From contig OMIE01000066.1 in assembly GCA_900299025.1 (NCBI GenBank), positions 61,189-125,188 of the forward strand: a stretch of 64,000 nucleotides of DNA, written 5' to 3'. How positions within the stretch are numbered: the first letter of the stretch is position 1; each line of letters begins with the position of its first letter. Positions 8,409 through 16,508 of the stretch are shown piece after piece. The position numbers and the translations under genes are program-made. The DNA comes from Burkholderiaceae bacterium (lineage in GTDB: Bacteria > Pseudomonadota > Gammaproteobacteria > Burkholderiales > Burkholderiaceae_E). The notes beneath the pieces were generated by a model. It was not told where the DNA came from, did no database searches, and worked only from the letters and a program-made list of their open reading frames with translations.

Positions 8409-9932
8409 TTAACGCCCGCTTAGCACTTGCCCGGGCCTTGCAGCGCTGCATCCAGCTGCTACCGCTTCAGCGTGCGCCAAGCGAGCGCCGGTGTATACCC
8501 GCTGGCCCGCCACCCAGCAGGCTTCGATCCCCTGACTAGGTCTTGCGGGATTTTCGTAGTCGGCGACATCGAGTACTTGCTGCGGGTCGAAGAGCACCAG
8601 ATCGGCAGCAGCGCCAAGGCAAATCCGCCCGCGTGGTGTAGGTCCGCGGTCGAGTCCGAAACGCGCAGCAGAAAGGCCGGTCATTTTTCGGATCGCCTGT
8701 GGCAATGTCAGCAAACCCTTTTCCCGCACATAGCGGCCAAGTACACGCGGAAAGGTTCCCCATAAGCGCGGATGAGCTTTGCCCTGCAAGGGAATCCCGT
8801 CCGAACCAATCATCGATTGAGGATGACTGACAATTCGGTCGACGTCGGCTTCATCCATCGTGAAGTAAACAGCGCCACTGGGCCCAAGATAATCAGCACA
8901 TGCACTTGCCGATAAGTTCAGTTCGGCGCAAAGCTGATCAAAGTCGCGTCCTTCGTACGCAGGAAAGCGTGGGCAAGCGGTGATGATGGTTTTGCGCGAT
9001 AACTTTGCACGGTCAGCGAGCAACATCGTCGACGAGGCTTCATAGGGGTAAACATCAAAGCCAAGTTCAAGCGATTTGCTCGCTTGCTCAATCCGCGCGA
9101 GGCTTTGCTTCGATTGCCCATGGGCCAAAGGGCCAGCGCATTTGTGGTGCGAGATGATCGTGCGAACACCAAGCCCTTGACCGATTTGAATCGTTTCTTC
9201 GATGGATGTCATTAGGCCTTCAGCTTCGTTTCGCATATGGGTGGTAAAAATGCCGCCGCATTCGCACAAAGGGCGCAAGACTTGGGTAATCTCAGACTGA
9301 CTTGCAGACGAGGCTGTGGGGTAGAAGGTGCCTGTGGATGCGCCCGCAGCACCCTCATGAAGGCAGGTCTGCAAAAGTGCTTGCATCGCGCGGATCTCAG
9401 CCGGATTCGCTTCGCGATCGAGCCGATCCATTGTGCATACCCGCAAGGCTGAGTGCCCAATGAGCATGAGCGCGTGGGTTGCTGCTGGGCTATCTTTGAG
9501 CGCTTCAACATAGTCTTTGAAGTGGCGAAACACGGGCTTTTCACCGCCAGCGACAAGGCCCAGAGGCATTGGCAACACGCCCTCGGGCAGCGGAGCGATG
9601 CTGACGCCACAATTACCGGTGACCACCGTGGTGACGCCTTGTGAGACTTTAAAGTCCATGGATGGCTGTAGCAAAAGCGCAGCATCGTCGTGGGTGTGAA
9701 CGTCGATAAAGCCAGGGGCCAGGTGCATAGCATCACCCTGAACCCGTTCCTTGCCACGCAGGCCCAGTGAGCGCTTTTTGCCTTGACGACTATCGTGTTC
9801 GCTATCGAGGCGCTCGCCGTAATAACGAATTTCTGCGATGCAGCCAGCTTGGATGGCAAGATCAGCGTGTTGGGCAGGCGATCCTAATCCATCGTGAAGC
9901 CAGACGTCTTCAATCACGTAGTCATTGATCAT
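8409..9932 (-). CDS. N-acyl-D-amino-acid deacylase family amidohydrolase
   Basis: A 507-aa amidohydrolase of the D-aminoacylase type, hydrolysing N-acyl-D-amino acids to free D-amino acids. The metal site begins with GFIDVHTHDD (H79 and H81). GVTTVVTGNCGVSIAP is highly typical of this group, and later ISHHKCAG and the SDGIPLQG block supply further ligands. The C-terminus returns to the small beta-sandwich (GAAADLVLFDPQQVLD). A short basic stretch near residues 48-64 interrupts the N-terminal sandwich. The ATG is one base after the pth stop on the same strand, so it is probably the last gene of the prs-rplY-pth transcript. The exact substrate is unknown. Confidence 0.88.
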   Translation of the reverse strand: MINDYVIEDVWLHDGLGSPAQHADLAIQAGCIAEIRYYGERLDSEHDSRQGKKRSLGLRGKERVQGDAMHLAPGFIDVHTHDDAALLLQPSMDFKVSQGVTTVVTGNCGVSIAPLPEGVLPMPLGLVAGGEKPVFRHFKDYVEALKDSPAATHALMLIGHSALRVCTMDRLDREANPAEIRAMQALLQTCLHEGAAGASTGTFYPTASSASQSEITQVLRPLCECGGIFTTHMRNEAEGLMTSIEETIQIGQGLGVRTIISHHKCAGPLAHGQSKQSLARIEQASKSLELGFDVYPYEASSTMLLADRAKLSRKTIITACPRFPAYEGRDFDQLCAELNLSASACADYLGPSGAVYFTMDEADVDRIVSHPQSMIGSDGIPLQGKAHPRLWGTFPRVLGRYVREKGLLTLPQAIRKMTGLSAARFGLDRGPTPRGRICLGAAADLVLFDPQQVLDVADYENPARPSQGIEACWVAGQRVYTGARLAHAEAVAAGCSAARPGQVLSGR

Positions 9933-9933
9933 G

Positions 9934-10530
9934 CTAGGCGTCTTCCTTGAGGAGATTTATGCCGCGGTGGATCCTTGCGATTGCGCTTTCGCGCTGGCCG
10001 ACCAGGAATTCCTTCATGGGGGGCACCAAGGCTTGCATGGCCGCCTCAATCAACTTGAACTGCTCGAGCGCTGGACGATGCAAGACAAAATCGCCAACCT
10101 CTTGCGCGAGCTTTAGACTTCGAGGATGCCCGATCCCAAGCCGCAGTCGCCAGTAGTCTGGCTGGCCAAGGCGTAGGCTAATGTCCTTCAGCCCATTGTG
10201 TCCGGCAGAGCCGCCGCCAAACTTTATCTTGACAACACCCGGTAGCAAATCGAGCTCGTCATGGATGACGAGGATCTCTTGGGGTAGGATTTTGTAAAAG
10301 TTGCAGACCGCTAAAACAGCCTGACCCGAACGATTCATCCAGGTCATCGGTTTGAGCAAGTGGACGAGTTTGCCCTCGAGTCGGCAGGTGGCGAGCTCTG
10401 CGAAAAACTTAGCTTCGTGGTTAAAGCGTGCCGAAGGGTCGAGTTTTGGCAGCAGGCGGTCCAGGCACCAAAACCCTGCGTTATGGCGATCAGACTCGTG
10501 TTCTGGCCCGGGGTTGCCGAGCCCGACCAC
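9934..10530 (-). CDS. pth: Peptidyl-tRNA hydrolase
   Basis: Pth cleaves peptidyl-tRNA released from stalled ribosomes. Family motifs are [15 protein letters not shown] (catalytic His, H16 in this numbering), [26 protein letters not shown] and [13 protein letters not shown]. The length (198 aa) is normal, but the start is odd. The conserved N-terminal strand [11 protein letters not shown] would begin upstream of the only standard start codon in frame, a GTG at 10528-10530. The in-frame codons before it offer an ATT at 10537-10539 and a CTG at 10531-10533, but no ATG before the stop at 10570-10572. Translation may begin a few codons earlier at a rare start. It lies 57 bases after rplY. Confidence 0.93.
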   Translation of the reverse strand: MVGLGNPGPEHESDRHNAGFWCLDRLLPKLDPSARFNHEAKFFAELATCRLEGKLVHLLKPMTWMNRSGQAVLAVCNFYKILPQEILVIHDELDLLPGVVKIKFGGGSAGHNGLKDISLRLGQPDYWRLRLGIGHPRSLKLAQEVGDFVLHRPALEQFKLIEAAMQALVPPMKEFLVGQRESAIARIHRGINLLKEDA

Positions 10531-10587
10531 CAGCCTAATCGCTACGTTCTTATCGGCGGCTTGGATTACTTATCGCCTTTCGTCGGA

Positions 10588-11211
10588 CTACTTCTTGCCT
10601 TTACCTTTGGCTGCAGGCTTGGCTGCGGTTTCAGCAGGTGCTATCTCTTCGGCAACCGGCAGGGTTACGGTGACTAATACCGGATTTTCTTTGGCTCGCA
10701 ACACAGCGGTTACGCCCTCGGGGAAATGGATATCGCGCACATGCAACGATTTACCCGCTTCGAGTTGTCCAAGATCGACGGTGATGAACTCGGGCAAATG
10801 CGCAGGCAAGCAGGAAATCTCAACCTCGTTAAGAACATGGCCCACAATGCCAGCAGAAAGCTTCACTGCTGGGGAATTTTCCTGATTTACGAAGTGTAGG
10901 GGCACCTTCATGTGAATCTTGCGATCTGGTGCAATGCGCTCAAAATCGATGTGCAAGACCTGCTGTTTGTATGGATGCCACTGTACGTCTCGCAGCAACA
11001 CTTGCTGCGTTTGGCCATCAAGCTCCATGTCCAGAATCGATGCGTGAAAGGCTTCAACCCTAAGGGCATGAAACAAAGGGTTGTGTTCGACTTCAATGGC
11101 AGTGGGGTTTCCGGGTGATCCGTAAATGATGCCAGGGACCTTGCCAGCACGGCGCAGGCGGCGGCTCGCACTCGAACCTTGCGCTGAACGACTTGTTGCA
11201 ACAACTTTCAT
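10588..11211 (-). CDS. rplY: 50S ribosomal protein L25, long (TL5/Ctc) form
   Basis: A 207-aa L25 protein that binds 5S rRNA. The N-terminal L25 domain runs over about residues 1-95 ([15 protein letters not shown] is the family signature). It is followed by the beta-rich TL5 domain (about 95-185) with [20 protein letters not shown], and an Ala/Lys-rich tail ending in KGKGKK. The ATG at 11209-11211 is preceded by TGAGGAAA, a fair ribosome binding site. It lies between prs and pth, the standard arrangement in many proteobacteria. A 245-base gap with two hairpins separates it from prs. Confidence 0.96.
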   Translation of the reverse strand: MKVVATSRSAQGSSASRRLRRAGKVPGIIYGSPGNPTAIEVEHNPLFHALRVEAFHASILDMELDGQTQQVLLRDVQWHPYKQQVLHIDFERIAPDRKIHMKVPLHFVNQENSPAVKLSAGIVGHVLNEVEISCLPAHLPEFITVDLGQLEAGKSLHVRDIHFPEGVTAVLRAKENPVLVTVTLPVAEEIAPAETAAKPAAKGKGKK

Positions 11212-11376
11212 GATATTTCCTCAAAAAGCTATGTCGATCGGCGCTTCTTTTGAACAATCTCGCCGAGACTACAGCTGTCTTCCACTAAAAAACCTGAAGC
11301 AAAGCGCCTCCAGGCACGAGAACACCAGGACAAATCAGCCATAGCCAACAAGACTAATCGCTGCTTCCTCACTGCC

Positions 11377-11398
11377 GCGACCCTGAAAACAAGGTCGC
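11377..11398 (-). other. Hairpin between prs and rplY (proximal to rplY)
   Basis: GCGACC at 11377-11382 pairs perfectly with GGTCGC at 11393-11398 around a 10-base loop. It lies in the leader between prs and rplY. It has no following T-run on the minus strand, so it is not a standard terminator. It may be an attenuator, an RNA-processing site or part of an L25 leader. Confidence 0.35.
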
Positions 11399-11402
11399 TT
11401 GG

Positions 11403-11438
11403 GGTCTAGCCTGATCCGCGACCAGAGCGGACTAGACC
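11403..11438 (-). other. Two-tier hairpin just after prs
   Basis: GGTCTAG at 11403-11409 pairs with CTAGACC at 11432-11438, and inside it CCGC (11416-11419) pairs with GCGG (11427-11430). The bulge on one side is six bases and on the other a single base. It begins 19 bases after the prs stop on the minus strand. No U-tract follows, so it could slow transcription or protect the 3' end of the prs mRNA rather than terminate. Confidence 0.4.
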
Positions 11439-11456
11439 GTGCTTGTTTGGTCTGAC

Positions 11457-12437
11457 TCAGTCAACAAAAAGCGACGAGACCGAATCTGACCGGTTGATAC
11501 GCAAAATGGTCTCGGCAAGTAATTGTGCCGAGGAGAGAATTCTAATTTTTTCGCATGCAATACCATCTCTGGGCAAGGGAATGGTGTCCGTGACCACGAG
11601 TCCATCCAGATCCGAATCGGCAACGCGGCGAACGGCACCACCAGAAAGCACCGGGTGGGTGCAATAGGCTAGAACCTTCGCTGCGCCGTGCTCTTTGAGT
11701 GCGCTTGCTGCTTTGACGAGCGTGTTTGCGGTATCGACGATGTCATCCATGATCACACAGGTACGTCCACTCACGTCACCAATGATATTCATGACTTCCG
11801 CAACATTAGCTTTGGGGCGCCGCTTATCGATGATGGCAAGCTCGCAGTCAAGCCGCTTGGCCATGGCTCTGGCACGGACGACACCGCCAACATCAGGCGA
11901 GACCACCAGCAAATCATCAAATTTTTGCTTATGGACATCGGCAAGAAGGATCGGTGCTGCGTAAATGTTGTCAACCGGGATATCGAAAAACCCCTGAATT
12001 TGATCAGCATGCAAATCCATAGTGAGGACGCGATCCACACCGGCAACTTGCAGCATGTTAGCAACCACTTTTGCGCTGATGGCGACCCGAGTGGAACGGA
12101 CACGTCGATCCTGCCTCGCATAGCCGAAATAAGGCACGGCTGCGGTGATTCGCCCAGCCGATGCACGCTTGAGAGCGTCCACCATAATCAGCAATTCCAT
12201 TAGGTGGTCGTTGGTTGGCGAACATGTCGACTGCAAGACAAAACAATCGCGACCACGCACATTTTCAAGAATTTCCACCATCACTTCGCCGTCGGAGAAA
12301 CGACCCACGGTGGCGCGGCCCAGCGGAACCCGCAAATGCGCAGCAACATCAGCCGCTAACTTGGGGACGGCGTTGCCGGTGAAGATGGTGAGCCCTTCTG
12401 GGGCAACTGAATCGCGATGATGAGCCATGGAAGTCAT
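11457..12437 (-). CDS. prs: Ribose-phosphate pyrophosphokinase
   Basis: Prs makes PRPP from ribose 5-phosphate and ATP, feeding purine, pyrimidine, NAD, histidine and tryptophan synthesis. Its product is the direct substrate of HisG encoded at 34495. The 326-aa protein shows [18 protein letters not shown], the ATP-loop residues [22 protein letters not shown] and the PRPP-binding loop [13 protein letters not shown] near residues 225-240. The start may be the ATG at 12437 or the one at 12428, as both precede the conserved region. It follows ispE and tRNA-Gln on the same strand, the conserved betaproteobacterial order. Confidence 0.97.
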   Translation of the reverse strand: MTSMAHHRDSVAPEGLTIFTGNAVPKLAADVAAHLRVPLGRATVGRFSDGEVMVEILENVRGRDCFVLQSTCSPTNDHLMELLIMVDALKRASAGRITAAVPYFGYARQDRRVRSTRVAISAKVVANMLQVAGVDRVLTMDLHADQIQGFFDIPVDNIYAAPILLADVHKQKFDDLLVVSPDVGGVVRARAMAKRLDCELAIIDKRRPKANVAEVMNIIGDVSGRTCVIMDDIVDTANTLVKAASALKEHGAAKVLAYCTHPVLSGGAVRRVADSDLDGLVVTDTIPLPRDGIACEKIRILSSAQLLAETILRINRSDSVSSLFVD

Positions 12438-12554
12438 GCCGCAAACCTATGCTAGAGACCAAACAACCCACGCTGGGTGGACTGCTTGCTTGATCGATGC
12501 TCAAACTCAACACCAATCTATTGCCTAACGCTGCGACATCAGCCGCGGCAGTGC

Positions 12555-12631
12555 TGGCTGGGGAGGAAGGATTCGAACCCTCGAATGCCGGAATCAAAAT
12601 CCGGTGCCTTAACCAACTTGGCGACTCCCCA
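12555..12631 (-). tRNA. tRNA-Gln (anticodon UUG)
   Basis: A complete cloverleaf on the minus strand. The acceptor arm TGGGGAG pairs with CTCCCCA, the anticodon stem CCGGA/TCCGG encloses the loop TTTTGAT (anticodon TTG), and the T-arm contains GGTTCGAATCC. The discriminator base is G and CCA is encoded. Its place between ispE and prs is typical for betaproteobacteria. Confidence 0.96.
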
Positions 12632-12687
12632 CCGGTACAACCAAAACCCTTTCTCTTGCCTGCTGCGGAAGCCCTAAGCTACAGCAC

Positions 12688-13599
12688 CTAACAAAGACGC
12701 CAAGCCGGCAGACCCGATGAAACAAGCTTCACTCGCCAGAACTTATCCACTGAGTTCTGGACCAAAGACTCAAATTGCAAGCCTTCAGCAACATCACGAA
12801 CCATACAAAACACTGCGGCACCCGAACCTGACATCCGCGGCCAATCAAGAGGAATGCCAAGACTAAGTGCCTGCTTCCGCAAGATATTCAGTGCGTTGTC
12901 CACTACTGAATACTGCCTAGTCACAACCGCTTGCAGGTCATTGTGCCCCTGCATAAAGTCGGACCAGCCCGGAGAATCCGAGATTTTGAGTGCTTTCGAA
13001 GACCGTGTCAATTTGGGATCAGCAAAAACCTTCGCGGTTGACACGGCAATCGGGGGCATGAGGATGAGGAAGTAAGCGACAGGTAAATCGAGTTCGAAAA
13101 GCCGCTCGCCAACGCCTCGGCCTATAGCGTGCTGCCGACGAATAAATACAGGGACGTCAGCGCCAAGCTCAAGTGCAAGACGACTTAAATCACTTGTTGT
13201 TAAGTGCAGGTCCCAGAGTTGATTAAGCAGCCTCATCACCGAGGCAGCGTCGCTGCTGCCTCCACCCAGTCCCGCGCCTTGCGGAATACGCTTCACGACA
13301 CGGATATCGACACCCGGGCAGGTCTTACCCATGTCGGCACAGGCTTGCTGCATGCGAAGCGCTGCTCTGACCGCGAGATCTTTGCTTGCCTCAATGCCGA
13401 CTTGGTCTTCGGTCCGATGAATCTGTCCGTCGCGACGTAGCCGCAGTTCAACCTGATCGCACCAATCAATGAGCGCGAAGCTTGTGTCAAGCTCGTGATA
13501 ACCATCGTTGCGTTGCCCTAGTACATGCAAGTGCAAATTCAGCTTAGCAGGTGCAGCTTCGCAAAGCATGGGCCCAGCCAGTGGGTCAACGCTGCGCAC
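12688..13599 (-). CDS. ispE: 4-diphosphocytidyl-2-C-methyl-D-erythritol kinase
   Basis: IspE phosphorylates CDP-methylerythritol in the MEP pathway of isoprenoid synthesis. This GHMP kinase has APAKLNLHLHVLGQRNDGYHEL at the N-terminus, the ATP loop PQGAGLGGGSSDAASVM near residues 100-114 and the C-terminal motif MSGSGAAVFCMV. It is about 300 aa, the usual size. The GTG at 13597-13599 overlaps the lolB stop by one base. The internal ATG at 13567-13569 (giving MLCEAAPAKLNL) is an equally plausible start because the conserved region begins right after it. It is co-directional with lolB, tRNA-Gln and prs. Confidence 0.95.
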   Translation of the reverse strand: MRSVDPLAGPMLCEAAPAKLNLHLHVLGQRNDGYHELDTSFALIDWCDQVELRLRRDGQIHRTEDQVGIEASKDLAVRAALRMQQACADMGKTCPGVDIRVVKRIPQGAGLGGGSSDAASVMRLLNQLWDLHLTTSDLSRLALELGADVPVFIRRQHAIGRGVGERLFELDLPVAYFLILMPPIAVSTAKVFADPKLTRSSKALKISDSPGWSDFMQGHNDLQAVVTRQYSVVDNALNILRKQALSLGIPLDWPRMSGSGAAVFCMVRDVAEGLQFESLVQNSVDKFWRVKLVSSGLPAWRLC

Positions 13600-14189
13600 T
13601 AAGGTCTCCGATTTTCAGAGGGCACAATGATCAGTCTGAATTTGCTGCCCTGTTCTTGTTCGATGACCAGTTTCTTCGCACTCCGTTCAATGATAAGGCT
13701 ACCTTGCTTGAATCGCCCTGCGTCGAGCTCGAGCCAGCGGCGCCAACGCCAGGCATCAAGCTGTTCGATATCAATACGGATGCCTTGTTGAGCAAGCCAA
13801 CGCTGAGCCAGCGTGGCACTACTTGCTCCATCGCGAGCTGTCTCAATCAGGGCTTCACCGCTTGGCTCTTGTCGCCACAGCATCAGCCTTTGGCCAGCAG
13901 GATCGTAAAGCTCGACAAGGGCTTGTTGCTCGTCGATACGGACCTCGAAGAGCCCTTGCAAATGCAAGCTACGGTCGGCTTGCTCGAGCTTAAGTCCGAA
14001 CCGCCCATGGGCTTCGAATCGGTCTGAGGTATGCGCACGATCGGCAAAGGATTTAGCCGCTAGGAGAAGCGATAAAAGGCTGAGAAAGAGGTAGCAAAGC
14101 GTTTTTCGCGCAAGCCTCGCATGCAAGCTTGTGTTGCGGTTGAGCGCGAGCACCGTACTTGTCAACAACAGCTTGCCGATCACAAGCAA
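13599..14189 (-). CDS. lolB: LolB-like outer-membrane lipoprotein insertion factor without lipobox
   Basis: By position (TPR gene, this gene, ispE) and by its C-terminal part, this is LolB, which accepts lipoproteins from LolA and inserts them into the outer membrane. Features are RFEAHGRFGLKLEQADRSLHLQG, PAGQRLMLWRQEPSGEALIE, WLAQQGIRIDIEQLDAWRW and the closing LIIVPSENRRP. LolB is normally itself a lipoprotein, but here the hydrophobic segment at about residues 33-45 is followed by AKSFADR with no cysteine. C32 lies before the hydrophobic core and cannot be a lipobox cysteine. The protein looks cleaved by signal peptidase I or anchored by an uncleaved helix. At 196 aa the length is normal. 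Confidence 0.78.
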   Translation of the reverse strand: MLVIGKLLLTSTVLALNRNTSLHARLARKTLCYLFLSLLSLLLAAKSFADRAHTSDRFEAHGRFGLKLEQADRSLHLQGLFEVRIDEQQALVELYDPAGQRLMLWRQEPSGEALIETARDGASSATLAQRWLAQQGIRIDIEQLDAWRWRRWLELDAGRFKQGSLIIERSAKKLVIEQEQGSKFRLIIVPSENRRP

Positions 14190-14194
14190 ACTTT

Positions 14195-15559
14195 TTAAAG
14201 CGTCACCGCTAGGCGGCTTAAGGTTTCGCGCAGCAATGAGTTAGCTGGTTCTGCTTCTCGAGCCCGGCGCCACAGTGCGATGGCTTCATCTTTGCGGTCG
14301 AGTTTCCAAAGCACTTCGCCCAAATGGATAGCGATTTCAGGATCAGGCTGTAGTTGATAAGCCTTTTGCAAATGATCGAGCGCTCCGGCTAGGTCGCCTC
14401 GGCGATATAGCACCCATCCCATGCTGTCGATGATGTGAGGGTCTTCAGGGGCAAGCGCCAGAGCCTTTTCTATGTAGCTTTGAGCCTCCTCGAGCCTGAT
14501 ATTCCGATCGGCGAGCGAATAGCCCAAGGCGTTGTAGGCGTGGGCATGGCGTGGTCGCAAGGCGATCAGGCGACGAAGACTTTGCTCTGCAACATCGATC
14601 TTGTTAAGCCGCTCGGCCGCCATCGCATGATCGTAGAGCAGCTCCACGCGTTGTGGGTCCTGGCGAAGACTTTGATCGAGCAGACGAAAGCCTTCTTCGG
14701 CGCGCTCGCTTTCACGCATCAATTGAGCGAGCAACAATAACGCTTGTGATTGCAAAGCGGGTTCTTTGGCTGCTTGCGAAAGCTCCTCCAAAGGGGCCTG
14801 GGCGAGGTCGTGGCGCTTTAAGTGCATGGCCGCCTGGGCCAACTCGAGCCGCGTACTTGGCGTAAGTGTTTGCTTATTGAGCAACTGCGCAATGGTTTGT
14901 GCGCCCTGTGTATTACCCGCTTGCACTTGTAAAAGCGCAAGACTCGCCTGTGCTTCGCCGAGCGAGTCTTTGTCGCTTTGCTGCAAGGCTTCCACCAAGC
15001 CAACGAGCGCCTGTGGCCGCCCAGTGCGCAACAAGATATGGCGCAAATTGATCCATAACGCTGCACGTTCCTGGGGCGTTTTGCTCGCTTCGAGTCGCTT
15101 ACTGATCAGCGCGCCGGCATCGTCAAAACGCGAACCTGCAAGGTATAAGTTCTCAAGAACGAGCCTTGCCTGTTCGGATCCAGGCGCCAGATCACGCCAA
15201 AGTTCCGCAGCAGCAAGTGCGCGCGCAAAGACCCGCTCGCGTAGGGCTAGTTCAGTAGCCCGTCTGGCTAGTCTAGAGTCGCCAGTGGTCTTGGCAAGAT
15301 CGATGAGTGTTTGCGATGCGGTGCCAAGTTGGCCACGCTGGGCGGCGATTTCTGAAGCTAGGATTTGAAACACCAATGCGGGGCTTAGCGCTACAGCTGG
15401 GGTTGTTTCAGCCTGATCGGCAAGCACCGTGGCCACGGCCTCAAGCGCGGGGTTTGCCTCGTCCTCGGCCCTGGCTTTGTCGATTGCAACGCTCGCAAAA
15501 ACGCTGAGCAGTATCCACGCGCAAAGCTTGATCATTTGTCGGAAGGCCATATTCGTCAT
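14195..15559 (-). CDS. Exported tetratricopeptide-repeat protein
   Basis: A 454-aa TPR protein with a signal-like N-terminus (MIKLCAWILLSVFASVAIDKARA). Repeated 34-residue helices are evident from about residue 80 onward. The best copies lie in the C-terminal third: DPQRVELLYDHAMAAERLNK, HAHAYNALGYSLADRN, DPHIIDSMGWVLYRRGDLAG and PDPEIAIHLGEVLWKLDRKDE. It is predicted to act in the periplasm or at the inner membrane as a protein-binding scaffold. A TPR gene directly before lolB is the rule in betaproteobacteria, which suggests a link to lipoprotein handling or envelope assembly, but no function is proven by sequence. It diverges from mutM with 86 bases between starts. Confidence 0.85.
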   Translation of the reverse strand: MTNMAFRQMIKLCAWILLSVFASVAIDKARAEDEANPALEAVATVLADQAETTPAVALSPALVFQILASEIAAQRGQLGTASQTLIDLAKTTGDSRLARRATELALRERVFARALAAAELWRDLAPGSEQARLVLENLYLAGSRFDDAGALISKRLEASKTPQERAALWINLRHILLRTGRPQALVGLVEALQQSDKDSLGEAQASLALLQVQAGNTQGAQTIAQLLNKQTLTPSTRLELAQAAMHLKRHDLAQAPLEELSQAAKEPALQSQALLLLAQLMRESERAEEGFRLLDQSLRQDPQRVELLYDHAMAAERLNKIDVAEQSLRRLIALRPRHAHAYNALGYSLADRNIRLEEAQSYIEKALALAPEDPHIIDSMGWVLYRRGDLAGALDHLQKAYQLQPDPEIAIHLGEVLWKLDRKDEAIALWRRAREAEPANSLLRETLSRLAVTL

Positions 15560-15645
15560 GATGGTTACCAGTTCGCTATCCTAGCTGGATTCACGAAACT
15601 GTGTTGATCAAGTACTAGGTTGTTTATCGTCGAGGATCCACGGCC

Positions 15646-16503
15646 ATGCCCGAATTACCCGAGGTCGAAGTGCTTCGCCGCTGCTTAAATCCGGCGCTGC
15701 AAGGGCGAAGACTCAAGCGGATGCAGGTCTTAAATGCCTCACTTCGCTGGCCCGTAAGCTCAGCGCTTGCACCGGCCTGCTCGGGGCAAACCTTATTGGA
15801 AGTCGGGCGTCGTTCAAAGTATCTGCTTTTTCGATTTCCGCAAGGCACCATGCTCGTTCATTTGGGTATGTCAGGAACCGTGCAGTTGGTCGCACCGGGC
15901 ACGCCCTTGCAAAAGCACGATCATGTGACCTGGGAGTTTGATGGCGATGCCTGTCTACGCTTTAACGACCCAAGGCGATTCGGCTCCATTCTCTGGCTTG
16001 ATGAAAGCGTTGGCGAAAAAAGCGCATTCGCATCGCTACGTGCCGACTCAGAGCGTGCCCAAGCCATACTGAACCGTCTTGGGCCTGAGCCTTTCGATGG
16101 CCAATTTTCTGGTGAACACCTCTACAGCATGAGCCGGCGGCGCAAGCCTGCGGTCAAGCCCTGGCTTTTAAGTGGCGTGCCGGTGGTGGGCGTTGGCAAT
16201 ATTTACGCTTGCGAGGCTTTGTTTCGCGCAGGTATCGACCCACGACGGTCCGCTGGGAGCATTTCACTTGCTCGATACCAGCGTCTTTCGCGGGCCATCA
16301 TCGATGTTTTGGCAGAGGCAATTTCCGCTGGCGGGTCGACACTGCGCGACTTCACGAGCGCACACGGTGAGCCAGGCGCTTTTCAAGAGCGCTATGCGGT
16401 ATACGGCCGCCACGGCGAGGCTTGCGCGCAGTGCGGGGCGAGCATCAAGCGCTTGATCCAGGCGCAGCGCTCAAGCTTCGCCTGCCTTAGTTGTCAGCGC
16501 TAG
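15646..16503 (+). CDS. mutM: Formamidopyrimidine-DNA glycosylase
   Basis: MutM (Fpg) removes 8-oxoguanine and ring-opened purines from DNA and cuts the backbone. The mature N-terminus PELPEVEVL supplies the catalytic Pro (P2) and Glu (E3). The intercalating and helix-two-turn-helix region includes GVPVVGVGNIYACEALF. The C-terminal zinc finger has CAQCGASIKRLIQAQRSSFACLSC, cut short right after the last cysteine. Length is 285 aa, slightly longer than usual. mutY follows after five bases, so both glycosylases of the oxidised-guanine repair system are co-transcribed. Confidence 0.96.
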   Translation: MPELPEVEVLRRCLNPALQGRRLKRMQVLNASLRWPVSSALAPACSGQTLLEVGRRSKYLLFRFPQGTMLVHLGMSGTVQLVAPGTPLQKHDHVTWEFDGDACLRFNDPRRFGSILWLDESVGEKSAFASLRADSERAQAILNRLGPEPFDGQFSGEHLYSMSRRRKPAVKPWLLSGVPVVGVGNIYACEALFRAGIDPRRSAGSISLARYQRLSRAIIDVLAEAISAGGSTLRDFTSAHGEPGAFQERYAVYGRHGEACAQCGASIKRLIQAQRSSFACLSCQR

Positions 16504-16508
16504 TGCTC

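Noticed and set aside
9212..9859. 215-codon frame overlapping the D-aminoacylase on the same strand
   Set aside because: It is a shifted reading of the same DNA; the D-aminoacylase frame holds the metal-binding motifs.
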